Source of the DNA: CAWDVK01 sp963805715
GTDB taxonomy: Bacteria > Actinomycetota > Actinomycetes > Streptosporangiales > Streptosporangiaceae
Direction of reading: 5' to 3'
NCBI GenBank assembly: GCA_963805715.1
Contig: CAWDVK010000009.1
Coordinates: forward strand, 248,001-312,000
DNA: 64,000 nucleotides
Positions 38,716-47,485 of this stretch are shown here, one piece after another (position 1 is the first letter of the stretch; each line of letters begins with the position of its first letter). The notes under the pieces were generated by a model. It saw only the letters and a program-made list of their open reading frames with translations, searched no databases and was not told the origin of the DNA. A program made the position numbers and the translations under genes.

Positions 38716-40200
38716 ATGTGCTCGCCTGATTCGGTCACCAGTTCCGGCGCTGCGATCGCGGCAGTCGAGGCGGGCCTGGCATGGCTGTCGGCCGCGGACG
38801 CGACCGGCCTGACCGCCGATGAGCAGGCTGGCTGCCTGCGAGCACTGGAACGGGCCGAGTCCCGCCTGACCGCGGCCCGCGCCGGCATCCTGGCCGCGTT
38901 CGCCGCGGCCCGCGGCTACGAAGCTGACGGGCAGGGCGGCCCGAGGTCCTGGCTGGCCTGGCAGACCCGCATCACCCCCGGCGCGGCCGCCGGTGCGACC
39001 GGCTGGATGCGCCGCCTGGCCGCCCACCCGGCCATCAGCGCCGCGCTCGCCGCCGCAGCCATCTCCGCGTCCTGGGCCCGGCAGGTGTGCGACTGGACTG
39101 ACCAGCTTCCCGCTGAGCATCGCACGGACGCGGACCAGATCCTGCTCGCCGCCGCCAGCGGCGGCGCGGACATCCGCGACCTGGGTGCCCTGGCCGAGGA
39201 GATATTCCGGCGCACCGCTCAGCCCGACACCGATGATGACGGCGACGGGTTCGCCGGCCGGTTCCTGCAACTGGACCGGCACTACCGCGGCGCAGGGAAA
39301 CTCGACGCCGACCTGACCCCGCCCTGCGCCGCCGCGCTGCAGGCCGTCCTGGATGCTCTCGGCAGGAAAGCCGGCCCCGAGGACACCCGGACCCAGCGCC
39401 AGCGTGACCACGACGCCCTCGAGGAAGCCTGCCGCCGCCTGATCGCCGCCGGCGATCTGCCCGACCGGGCCGGCCAGCCCACCCAGATCCAGCTCCACCT
39501 CAGCCTCGACCAGCTCCGTGGCATGGACGGCGCCGCGGACGCCGAGCAGGCCTGGGCGGCCGCGGCCCAGGGGCACGGCGAGCCCGGCTGGCTGACCAGC
39601 CGGCAGGCGGCCGAGGCCTATGCCTGTGACGCGCAGATCACCCCGATCGTTGCCGGTCACGTGGACCCTGCCGCCCTCGCGAGCATGACCGCGAGTTATC
39701 TCGCCCAGCCGGGCTCCCCGGACGTCACTCGCCTGGCAGGGCTGCCGCCCCGGACCCTGCGCCGTCTGCAGGACACCCTGCTTCGGCACGCCGCTGATGT
39801 CCTGTCCGGCCCCGCCGGGCTCGCCGCGTTCCTGCGCACCGGCCTGCTGGCCACCGAGTTCCCGCCCGCTCTCAGCCTGCCGCTGGACGTCGGCGCGGCC
39901 ACCCAGACCGTGCCGCCGCACCTGCGGCGCGCCGTGATCAGCCGGGACCGCCACTGCGCCTTTCCCGGCTGCCAGCAGCGCCCGGCCGCCTGCCAGGTGC
40001 ACCACATCAGGCCCCGGTCGGAAGGCGGCCTGACCTGCCTGGCTAACCTGATCTTGCTATGCCCGTTCCACCACCTGACCGCGATTCACCGGTGGGGCTG
40101 GAGGATCACTCTCGCCCCTGATGGCACGACCGCCGTGACCAGCCCGGACGGCCGGAGAGCGTTCCGCAGCCACGGGCCGCCGCAGGCCACCGTGGCCTGA
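38716..40200 (+). CDS. DUF222 domain-containing HNH endonuclease (13E12-repeat family)
   Basis: A 494-aa protein. The N-terminal ~300 residues are DUF222 (LSAADATGLTADEQAGCLRALERAESRL, ARQVCDWTDQLPAEHRTDADQ). The C-terminal HNH nuclease is RAVISRDRHCAFPGCQQRPA ... CQVHHIRPRSEGGLTCLANLILLCPFHHLTAIH, with paired cysteines and catalytic histidines near residues 415-465. This is the architecture of the multicopy REP13E12 proteins of mycobacteria, some of which are LexA-controlled. ATG 38716 has a near-perfect RBS eight bases upstream; longer frames run through the minisatellite. The DNA target is unknown; the gene may be a selfish or phage-related element. Confidence 0.93.
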   Translation: MCSPDSVTSSGAAIAAVEAGLAWLSAADATGLTADEQAGCLRALERAESRLTAARAGILAAFAAARGYEADGQGGPRSWLAWQTRITPGAAAGATGWMRRLAAHPAISAALAAAAISASWARQVCDWTDQLPAEHRTDADQILLAAASGGADIRDLGALAEEIFRRTAQPDTDDDGDGFAGRFLQLDRHYRGAGKLDADLTPPCAAALQAVLDALGRKAGPEDTRTQRQRDHDALEEACRRLIAAGDLPDRAGQPTQIQLHLSLDQLRGMDGAADAEQAWAAAAQGHGEPGWLTSRQAAEAYACDAQITPIVAGHVDPAALASMTASYLAQPGSPDVTRLAGLPPRTLRRLQDTLLRHAADVLSGPAGLAAFLRTGLLATEFPPALSLPLDVGAATQTVPPHLRRAVISRDRHCAFPGCQQRPAACQVHHIRPRSEGGLTCLANLILLCPFHHLTAIHRWGWRITLAPDGTTAVTSPDGRRAFRSHGPPQATVA

Positions 40201-40254
40201 TCCTCGGTCGCGCGCGTCAATGGCGCGATGGGGCACGATCGAGCGGCTCTGGTC

Positions 40255-40277
40255 GAAATTACGTATCTACGTATTTC
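40255..40277. promoter_or_regulatory. AT-rich palindrome upstream of the STAS-PAS gene
   Basis: gaaattacgta (40255-40265) and tacgtatttc (40268-40277) form an almost perfect dyad, with two TACGTA cores one turn apart. Such AT-rich symmetry stands out here and could be an operator. It lies 55 bases after the HNH stop. The remaining gap to 40433 shows no gene. Confidence 0.4.
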
Positions 40278-40433
40278 CCGCAAACGCTTTTTCCCGGCCA
40301 GCGCGCCCGCAGGCTACCCAGCCGGATGGCGGCGCAAGCGGGGCTTCACGAGCGAGGCGGCGGCAGCTAGCCTGGCGATAGCCGGGCGGGACCAAAGCGA
40401 CGGCGTTGCTCAGATGGGATAGGTAACCGCAGC

Positions 40434-40481
40434 ATGACGTTATCGGGAAGCTGCCGTCGGCACCGGGGCCGCCGTGCCTGA
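40434..40481 (+). CDS. Possible 15-codon leader peptide before the STAS-PAS gene
   Basis: ATG 40434 opens a 15-codon basic frame (MTLSGSCRRHRGRRA) whose TGA overlaps the GTG start of the next gene by eight bases. A weak RBS (GATAGG) precedes it. It may couple translation of the poorly preceded GTG; it may also be chance. Confidence 0.25.
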   Translation: MTLSGSCRRHRGRRA

Positions 40482-42003
40482 GAGCCTCAGCCCGGTGCGG
40501 TGGTTCGGGCAGCAGGCGGTGGTCAGCCTTCCCGAGCACATCGATGTGTCCAATGCGGGCCAGATCCGCGAGGCACTGCTGGCCGTCATCAACCGCGGCG
40601 CGCAGGCGCTGATCGCGGACATGACCGCCACGATCTCCTGTGATCAGGCCGGCGCGGCCGCCGTGGTCCGGGCCCATCAGCGGGCCTTCACCAGCGGCAC
40701 GCAGCTGCGGCTGGTCGTCACCAGCGAGATCGTGCGGCGCGTGCTGAGCATCAGCGGAATTGACCGCCTGGTACCCATGTACCCGACCCTGCCGGCGTCC
40801 CTGGCCGCGCGAGCCCCGGAGGCCGGCGCACAGCTGACACTGGTGGGCGAGCCCGCCGGGGTCAGAGCGGGGCGCGGCCGGGAGGACCGCCCGTGGCATG
40901 TGGCTGGCAGGTTCAGCGGCCAGCCGCCTGACCAGCCCGAGCCCGACGTCGGCGTCGAGGTGGCGCTGCTGGACCGCAGCGGCGTCATCGTCTCGGTGAA
41001 CGAGGCATGGCAGGCCTTCGCGCTGGCCAACGGGGGCGATCCGGAGCGCGTCGGCCGGGGCGTGTCCTACCTCGACGTCTGCGCCGCGGCCGGCGATGAT
41101 CCGGTGGCGGCGCAGGTGGCCGCGGCTATCCGCGGCGCGCTGGCAGGCGATCTGCCCGGCCCGCTAGCGGTCGAGGTGCCGTGCCACAGCCCGCGCACGG
41201 CCCGCTGGTTCCACATGCTGATGTCCCCTCGCCAGGATGACAGCGGGACGTGCCTGGGAGTGACCGTCACGCTGTCCCTGGCCAGGTCCCGGCCTCTCGT
41301 CGGACCATCCGGCAGTGGCGAGCCGCTAGCTGCGCCAGCAGCCGGCTCCCGCCAGGGCCAGCCATCCGCAGCGCAGGCGGCCCGGCCGGAGCCTGGCCCG
41401 CCGGACCTGGCCTGGAGACTGCTTGACGCCATCCACGACGGGGTGGCACTGGCCGATGGCAACGGCAGGCTCGTAGTGGTCAACCGGCGCCTTGAGGACA
41501 TGTTCGGTTACCGGCGCGGCGAGCTGCTCGGCCAGCCCTTCGAATCACTGATCCCGGCGGACCTGCAGACGGCCCGCCGCGGCCGTCGGCGTGCCAGCGC
41601 GCAGGCGGCACGGGCCAGCGGGGCGGGCCGCCAGGGCGCCGGGGACCGGCTGCTGGCGCAGCGCAAGGACGGCAGCACGTTCCCGGCCGAGATCAGCATC
41701 AGCCCGGTCACGGCCGCCTCGAGCCGCTTCGCCCTCAGCGTGGTCCGGGACCTCACGGCGGCTCGCCGCCTGGAAAACCTGGCCGACCTCGCCGCGGCCA
41801 CCATCACGGCCCAGCAGGCGCACCGCAGCCGGGAACTGCTCGACGCGATCATCGCGCGCATGTACCAGGTCGGGCTCAGCCTGCAGGAGGCGCTTGACCT
41901 GCCAGCGGAGATGAGGAACGAGCGGATTACCGCGGCTCTGGCGCACCTGGACGAGACGATCAGCCTGGTCCGCCGGACCGCGTTCCCCAGGCCGGGCAGC
42001 TGA
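40474..42003 (+). CDS. STAS-PAS-PAS signalling protein with a degenerate kinase dimerisation helix
   Basis: A 509-aa protein with three sensory parts. STAS spans residues ~5-110 (QAVVSLPEHIDVSNAGQIRE; LIADMTATISCDQAGAAAVV). The first PAS is ~155-265 (VALLDRSGVIVSVNEAWQAF). The second PAS is ~315-430 (LLDAIHDGVALADGNGRLVVV; DMFGYRRGELLGQPFESLIP). The C-terminal helix SRELLDAIIARMYQVGLSLQ resembles the NarX/DosS-type DHp helix (RDLHDxVIQRLFxxGLSLQ), but the phospho-His is Leu. The STAS site that is usually D-S-(A/S)-G reads CDQAG, lacking the phosphorylatable Ser. No ATPase domain follows. It probably acts as a non-phosphorylated scaffold or sensor. Confidence 0.82.
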   Translation: MPESLSPVRWFGQQAVVSLPEHIDVSNAGQIREALLAVINRGAQALIADMTATISCDQAGAAAVVRAHQRAFTSGTQLRLVVTSEIVRRVLSISGIDRLVPMYPTLPASLAARAPEAGAQLTLVGEPAGVRAGRGREDRPWHVAGRFSGQPPDQPEPDVGVEVALLDRSGVIVSVNEAWQAFALANGGDPERVGRGVSYLDVCAAAGDDPVAAQVAAAIRGALAGDLPGPLAVEVPCHSPRTARWFHMLMSPRQDDSGTCLGVTVTLSLARSRPLVGPSGSGEPLAAPAAGSRQGQPSAAQAARPEPGPPDLAWRLLDAIHDGVALADGNGRLVVVNRRLEDMFGYRRGELLGQPFESLIPADLQTARRGRRRASAQAARASGAGRQGAGDRLLAQRKDGSTFPAEISISPVTAASSRFALSVVRDLTAARRLENLADLAAATITAQQAHRSRELLDAIIARMYQVGLSLQEALDLPAEMRNERITAALAHLDETISLVRRTAFPRPGS

Positions 42004-42033
42004 GCTCGTCTGGCCCGGCCGGGAAGCGGGGTC

Positions 42034-43029
42034 CTACCGGCCGACCGACCGGTAGAACGTCTCGGCGTCCGCTTTCTTGGACTCCCACCAGGCACGGTTG
42101 CCCGCATACCACGCCACGGTGGCCTCGATGCCGTCGCGGAAGCTGCCGTACCTCGGCGACCAGCCGAGTTCTGCCCTGAGCTTGGCCGGATCGATGGCAT
42201 AGCGCAGATCGTGTCCCGGCCGGTCGTCGACGAAGTCGACGAAATCGGCGGGCATCCCCATGACGTCCAGAATGTGCGCCAGCGCCTCGCGATTAGACAG
42301 CTCGCCGTCCGCGCCGATCAGGTAGGTCTCGCCCGCCTTGCCGTCGCGCAGGATCATGTGCACCGCCGAGTTGTGATCGTCGACGTGGATCCAGTCCCGC
42401 ACGTTGCGGCCGGTGCCGTACAGCTTCGGCTTCACCCCGGACAGGATGTTGGTGATCTGCCGCGGGATGAACTTCTCCACGTGCTGGTACGGCCCGTAGT
42501 TGTTGGAGCAGTTCGAGATGGTGGCGGCGATGCCGAACGTCCGCACCCACGCCCTGACGAGCATGTCGGCGCTGGCCTTGGTGGCCGAGTAGGGGCTTGA
42601 CGGCCGGTAGGGCGTCTCCTCGCTAAAGCGCTGCGGGTCATCGAGCTCGAGATCCCCGAACACCTCATCCGTCGATACGTGGTGCAGCCGCCGCTCGTGC
42701 CGGCGAACGGCCTCCAGGATGCGGAAGGTGCCCACCAGATTGGTCTGCACGAAGATGCCGGGGTTGGCGATGGAGACATCGTTGTGGCTCTCGGCGGCGA
42801 AGTGGACGACGATGTCATTCGCGGCCACGAGCGAGTCGACCAGCGGCTCGTCGGTGATATCCCCGTGCACGAAGCTGATCTTGTCCGCGACCGGCGCCAG
42901 GCTCGCGGCGTCGCCCGCGTACGTCAGCGCATCGATGACCGTGACCTCGTACTCAGGGAACTGACTCACCGTCTGGTGCACGAAGTTGGCCCCGATGAAA
43001 CCCGCGCCGCCCGTTACCAGCATCCGCAT
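42034..43029 (-). CDS. rfbB: dTDP-glucose 4,6-dehydratase
   Basis: Converts dTDP-glucose to dTDP-4-keto-6-deoxyglucose, the branch point to rhamnose and other deoxysugars. The extended SDR is 331 aa: MLVTGGAGFIGANFVHQTV (NAD), HFAAESHNDVSI, STDEVFGDLE (contains the catalytic Asp-Glu pair typical of RmlB), YSATKASADMLVRAWVRTFG (YxxxK) and NCSNNYGPYQHVEKFIP, RNVRDWIHVDDH. ATG 43029 or 43023 are both at the Rossmann start; the longer frame to 43092 is not supported. No other rml genes are adjacent. The terminator-like stem at 43120 separates it from the helicase. Confidence 0.92.
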   Translation of the reverse strand: MRMLVTGGAGFIGANFVHQTVSQFPEYEVTVIDALTYAGDAASLAPVADKISFVHGDITDEPLVDSLVAANDIVVHFAAESHNDVSIANPGIFVQTNLVGTFRILEAVRRHERRLHHVSTDEVFGDLELDDPQRFSEETPYRPSSPYSATKASADMLVRAWVRTFGIAATISNCSNNYGPYQHVEKFIPRQITNILSGVKPKLYGTGRNVRDWIHVDDHNSAVHMILRDGKAGETYLIGADGELSNREALAHILDVMGMPADFVDFVDDRPGHDLRYAIDPAKLRAELGWSPRYGSFRDGIEATVAWYAGNRAWWESKKADAETFYRSVGR

Positions 43030-43119
43030 CCGACGACATCCCGTTCCCCGGTCCGCCGCCGGACCGGCCTCAGCGAGCTCTGCTCCCTGCACCCTAAACC
43101 ATCACCGGCACCGCGCCGC

Positions 43120-43149
43120 GCGGCCGCCGCGGGCCCCCGCGGCGGCCGC
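43120..43149. terminator. Strong hairpin between helicase and rfbB
   Basis: A 14-bp perfect inverted repeat (gcggccgccgcggg 43120-43133, cccgcggcggccgc 43136-43149) with a two-base centre lies 13 bases after the helicase stop. It is all G/C and would form a very stable stem. Confidence 0.7.
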
Positions 43150-43161
43150 TGATGGAGCCCG

Positions 43162-45947
43162 CTAGGCAACCGATGAGTACGCGACGACGCCGCGCCGCAG
43201 CAGGTCAATGGCGGCACGCGCGGTGTCAGCCACCGGGTCCGAGCCGGCCGCCGCCGCGATCTGGTCGAGCACGTCGACCAGCTGCTTGACCGCCCGGACG
43301 AAGTCGCCGGCCGTCAGCTCCGCGCTGAGCAGCTCATCCAGCTGCCCGCCGCGGGCCCAGGCGTGCGCCGTCCACGCGAAGCCAGGGTCCGGCTCGCGCA
43401 GGAACGACAGCCGGTGGTCTTTCTCCACCCCGTCCAGGTCTGCCCAGATCCGCACCATCTCGGCCACGACCTCGCGTACCTTCCCGTGCGGCAGCCGCGG
43501 CACCCTGGCGTCGTCCTGCCGCCGCGACTCAAAGGTCAGCAGGGAAACGCAGGCGGCCAGCTCCGCCGGCGCCAGGCCCGCCCAGGTCCGCCGTCGCAGG
43601 CACTCCGCGGCCAGCAGGTCCAGCTCGCTGTACAGGCCGGCCAGCCGCCTGCCGGCGGCGGTCACCGCATCGCCGTCGATGTAGCCGAGCTCGCCGAGTA
43701 CCGCGCAGACCCGGTCAAAGGTCCGGGCCAGCACGTGCGAGCGGCCGCCCACCCGTCGCTCCAGCGCCTCCGCCTCCCGCTCGAGCCGGGCCCGCTTCTC
43801 GGCCAGGCGCAGATGCTGCTCCCGGTCCGCGCAGCCGTGGCAGGGGTGCTGCCGGAGCCGCCGCCGCAGCGCCGCTATCTCGGCATCGTCACCCCGGGCC
43901 GCCCGGCCATCCGGCCGTGGTCGGCGCAGGTCGGCTCCGGCCAGCTTGCTGCGCATCGAGGAGGCCAGGTCACGCCGGTGGCTAGCCGACCGGGCACTGA
44001 ACGAGCTCGGGATGCGCATCTGCCGGATCGGGCTGACCGGAACCGGGAAATCGGCCGCTGAGAGCCGCTTCACCTGGCGGCCCTCGGTCAGCACCAGTGG
44101 CAGGGGCTCGCCGCCCCGTGCGGGCTCCAGCACCACGGCCAGGCCGGCCCGGCGGCCGCTCGGCACCCGGATGATGTCGCCGCGGCGAAGCTGCTCCAGT
44201 GCCGACAGGGCTGCCTCCCGCCGGGCTGCCGCCTGTCGCCTGGACTGGTCGCCCTCCCGCTGGGACAGCTCCAGCCGGATGGCAGCGTACTCGGAGATGT
44301 CACCGCGATCGCACTCGCCGCCCAGCTCCGCGGCCTGCTGCCGCAGCTGGCGCGCCTGCCGGGCCAGGCCGAGGACCGCCCGGTCGGCCTGGAACTGCGC
44401 GAACGATGATTCCAGCAGCGCGGCCGCGCGCTGCCGCCCGGCCTGCCTGACCAGGTTGACCGCCATGTTGTAGGAGGGCCGGAAGCTGGAGGTGAGCGGA
44501 TAAGTCCGGGTGCCGGCCAGGCCGGCCACCGCAGCCGGATCCATGCCAGGCCGCCAGACCACCACAGCGTGTCCTTCCACGTCGATGCCCCGCCGCCCGG
44601 CCCGGCCGGTGAGCTGGGTGTACTCCCCCGGCGTCAGGTCGGTATGGCTCTCGCCGTTCCACTTGTCCAGCTGCTCGATCACGACGGTGCGGGCGGGCAT
44701 GTTGATGCCCAGGGCCAGCGTCTCGGTGGCGAAGACGGCGCGGATCAGCCCGGCCTCGAACAGTTCCTCGACCACTTCCTTGAAGGCCGCAGCAGGCCGG
44801 CATGGTGCGCGGCGATGCCGTGCTGCAGGGCGGCCAGCCATTCCGCGTAGCCGAGCACGCCGCGGTCCGCCGCCGGAATGCCGGCCGTGCGCTCGGTGGC
44901 CAGCTCGGTGATCTCGGCCGCCTCCTCCGGCGTCGTGAGCCGCAGCCCGTGGCCGAGGCAGTGCGCGACGGCCGCGTCACAGCCCGCCCGGCTGAAGATG
45001 AAGGTGATCGCGGGCAGCAGGCCCGCGCGGTCGAGCTGCTCGATGACAGCTGACCGGCTGGGCGGCCGGAACCGGTCGGGCCGGGCGGAGCCGGCGCGCC
45101 CCCGGCTCGCGCCGGCCCGGCGATAGCCGTTCGCGGTCCGGCGGTACCCGGCCGCGGCCGGCCCGCCGGCGCCGCGGGCGCCGCCCCACTGCTCGCGCCG
45201 GGCCACCCGCAGGAGCTCAGGGTTCACCATCGGCCGGGCCGCCCCGCCGCCCCGCGGCGGGCCGGAGAACAGGTCATACATCCGGCGGCCGACCAGCACG
45301 TGCTGCCACAGCGGCACCGGCCTGGCCTCATCGACGATGACCTGCGTACCGCCCCGCACCCGGGCCAGCCAGTCGCCGAACTCCTCGGCGTTGCTGACCG
45401 TCGCCGACAGGGCCACCACCCGGACTGACTCGGGCAGCTGGATGATGACTTCTTCCCACACCGCCCCGCGAAACCGGTCAGCAAGGTAATGCACCTCGTC
45501 CAGCACCACGTAGCCGAGCCCGTCCAGGGTCAGCGATCCCGCGTACAGCATGTTCCGCAGGACCTCAGTCGTCATGACGACGATCGGCGCCTCGCCGTTG
45601 ATGCTGTTGTCCCCGGTCAGCAGGCCGACCGTGGCCGGGGAGTACCGGCGGACCAGGTCCGCGTACTTCTGGTTGGACAGAGCCTTGATCGGCGTCGTGT
45701 AGAAGCACTTGCGGCCCTGCGCCAGCGCCAGGTGCACGGCGAACTCGCCGGCGACGGTCTTGCCCGAGCCGGTCGGCGCGGCCAGCAGCACGCCGTGGCC
45801 GCTGTCCAGCGCCCGGCAGGCAGCCAGCTGGAAGTCGTCGAACTCGAAGTCGTAGAGCCGCTGGAAGTCCGCGATGCGCGGCCCCTCGGCCTCAGTGCGC
45901 CGCCGGGAGGCCGCGTAGCGCTGCGCTGGACTGGCCGGCGTCGTCAT
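43162..45947 (-). CDS. helY: Ski2/HelY-like DEAD/DEAH-box RNA helicase, one apparent frameshift
   Basis: Superfamily 2 helicase with motif I APTGSGKTVAGEFAVHLAL, motif II VLDEVHYLAD, motif III LSATVSN and motif VI QLTGRAGRRG, ending in a DSHCT-type C-terminal domain (DHRLSFLREPDPGFAWTAHAWARG). The first part (start ATG 45947, GGAGGG upstream) ends out of frame at HHAGLL. The second resumes as FKEVVEELFEAGLIRAVFATETLALGINMPARTVV. Adding one base near 44789 (gaaggccgcagc where gaaggccggcagc is expected) restores a ~928-aa protein. Actinomycete genomes place this helicase next to tatC, as here. A real null allele or a sequencing gap of one base are both possible; the latter is favoured because the rest is unblemished. 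Confidence 0.85.
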
Positions 45948-46026
45948 GCCCTCCAGCGTAGGCGTCCAAGGTCATCGCAGCGCACAGCTGGCCAGCCAGC
46001 AGTACTCCAGCTCGGTCCAGCTCAGG

Positions 46027-46953
46027 TCACGGGCCCGGCGGCCCCTGGGCTGCGCCAACGTCGGCGCCGTCGGCAGGAGCGTCGAGGCCGTACTGGGCGA
46101 CCTCTTCGGGAGTGAGGCCGGGGTACTGGGGGCCGCGGCGGGCCTTGCGGCGGTCATGGGCCCAGGCGAAGACCTCGGCGAACTCGACCAGGATCACGCA
46201 CGGGACGGCGAGCAGCAGCATGCTGATCGGGTCCGGGCTGGGGGTGAACACGGCCGCGAACGCGAACACCAGGAAGATGATCATCCGGCGCCACTTGCGG
46301 AACCGCTCGTGCGGCAGTACCCCGGCCAGGTTCAGCAGCACGAACAGCAGCGGCAGCTCGAACGCGATCCCGAAGATCGTCAGCATCATCAGCGCGTAGC
46401 CGAGATAGGTGTTAATCGTGATGATCGGCACCACGTTCGCCGGCACCAGGTAGATCAGGAACCGCAGCCCCTTGGTCATCGCGAAGTAGGCGATCGTGCC
46501 GCCGATCACGAACAGCGGCACCGCCGATCCGCCGAAGAAATACGCCCACCGGCGCTCCCGCGCATACAGCCCGGGCGCGATGAACGCCCACAGCTGATAC
46601 AGCCAGACCGGCGAGGAGATGATGATCCCGGTGATGATCGAGATCTTCATCCGCAGGAACAGCGAGTCGAACAGCCCCGTCACATACAGCGTGCAGCTGT
46701 GTCCCGGGTGCAGCGGCGTCCTGATGTCCAGCCGGCAGTACGGCGCCTTGATGAAGTTCCACACGTGCGGGTACAGGAACCAGCCGATGATCACCGCGAT
46801 CGCCAGCACCACGGCGATCTTGATCATCCGGTTGCGCAGCTCCCGGATGTGTTCCATCAGCGGCATCCGGCCCTCGGGGTTGGCCGCCCGCTGGGTGCGC
46901 AGACCCAGCCCGCGCCTGCCCGCAGGCTCGCTCAGACCCTCCGGCGCCGCCAT
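46027..46953 (-). CDS. tatC: Twin-arginine translocase subunit TatC
   Basis: Multispanning receptor of the Tat pathway, which exports folded proteins. The N-terminal cytoplasmic block is GRMPLMEHIRELRNRMIK. Six transmembrane helices follow, including IAVVLAIAVIIGWFLYP, SPVWLYQLWAFIAPGLYARERR (signal-peptide-binding loop) and ALMMLTIFGIAFELPLLFVLLNLAGVL. FRKWRRMIIFLVFAFAAVFTPSPDPISMLLLAVPCVILVEFAEV is the classic C-terminal region. Length is 308 aa with a short disordered tail. TatA is encoded 15 bases upstream in the same direction, so the two form an operon, downstream of pafBC. Confidence 0.95.
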   Translation of the reverse strand: MAAPEGLSEPAGRRGLGLRTQRAANPEGRMPLMEHIRELRNRMIKIAVVLAIAVIIGWFLYPHVWNFIKAPYCRLDIRTPLHPGHSCTLYVTGLFDSLFLRMKISIITGIIISSPVWLYQLWAFIAPGLYARERRWAYFFGGSAVPLFVIGGTIAYFAMTKGLRFLIYLVPANVVPIITINTYLGYALMMLTIFGIAFELPLLFVLLNLAGVLPHERFRKWRRMIIFLVFAFAAVFTPSPDPISMLLLAVPCVILVEFAEVFAWAHDRRKARRGPQYPGLTPEEVAQYGLDAPADGADVGAAQGPPGP

Positions 46954-46967
46954 CTCAGCAGGCGGGC

Positions 46968-47363
46968 CTAGAACGGCTGCTGATCGCGCTGCGTCTCCGG
47001 CACCGGGGCGCCGCTCGCGGCCGTGCTGGCCGCGTTCTGCCGCTGCAGCTCAGAAAGCTGCCGCTGCAGGTCAGCCAGCTGCTGCTGGGTCGAGGCATGC
47101 TCCATCTGCGCCGCGATCTGCTGCTGCGTCAGCGCCTGCTGCGGCTGGGCGGTCAGCTGCTGGGGCGGCGGATACGCCGATCCCGGCGTCGCGCTGGCCG
47201 CCGGGTCCGCCGGGTCATCATGCAGCCCCGCCACCGACCGCTTGAAGATGTGCATCGACTCGCCCAGCGACTTGGCCGCACCCGGCAGCCGCCGCGAGCC
47301 GAACAGCACCAGCAGTACCACCACCAGCAAGATGATGTGCCACGGAGCTAGCGCATCGCCCAT
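46968..47363 (-). CDS. tatA: Twin-arginine translocase subunit TatA
   Basis: Pore-forming or membrane-weakening Tat subunit. The short N-terminal helix HIILLVVVLLVLFGSRRLPGAAKSLGESMHIFKR has the hallmark FG hinge, followed by an amphipathic helix. The rest is a Gln/Ala-rich tail (QQ-rich, possibly coiled-coil, residues ~70-115). Length is 131 aa, longer than E. coli TatA (89) but normal in actinomycetes. ATG 47363 (MGDALAPWH) was chosen over 47375, as homologues begin near this point. It precedes tatC by 15 bases and follows pafC. Confidence 0.92.
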   Translation of the reverse strand: MGDALAPWHIILLVVVLLVLFGSRRLPGAAKSLGESMHIFKRSVAGLHDDPADPAASATPGSAYPPPQQLTAQPQQALTQQQIAAQMEHASTQQQLADLQRQLSELQRQNAASTAASGAPVPETQRDQQPF

Positions 47364-47485
47364 CTCAGTCCCCATTCAGCCGAGGCGCAGGAACGCCCTG
47401 GTACCTGGCCATGAGTCTACACACGGCGCCCATGCAACCAGGAGAACCTGGAGAGCCGGCGTCCCGGCGGTGGCCGGCGCCCGGC

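Noticed and set aside
38353..40005. A 550-codon frame antisense to the DUF222-HNH gene
   Set aside because: Composition is that of a shadow; the sense strand has full DUF222 and HNH motifs.
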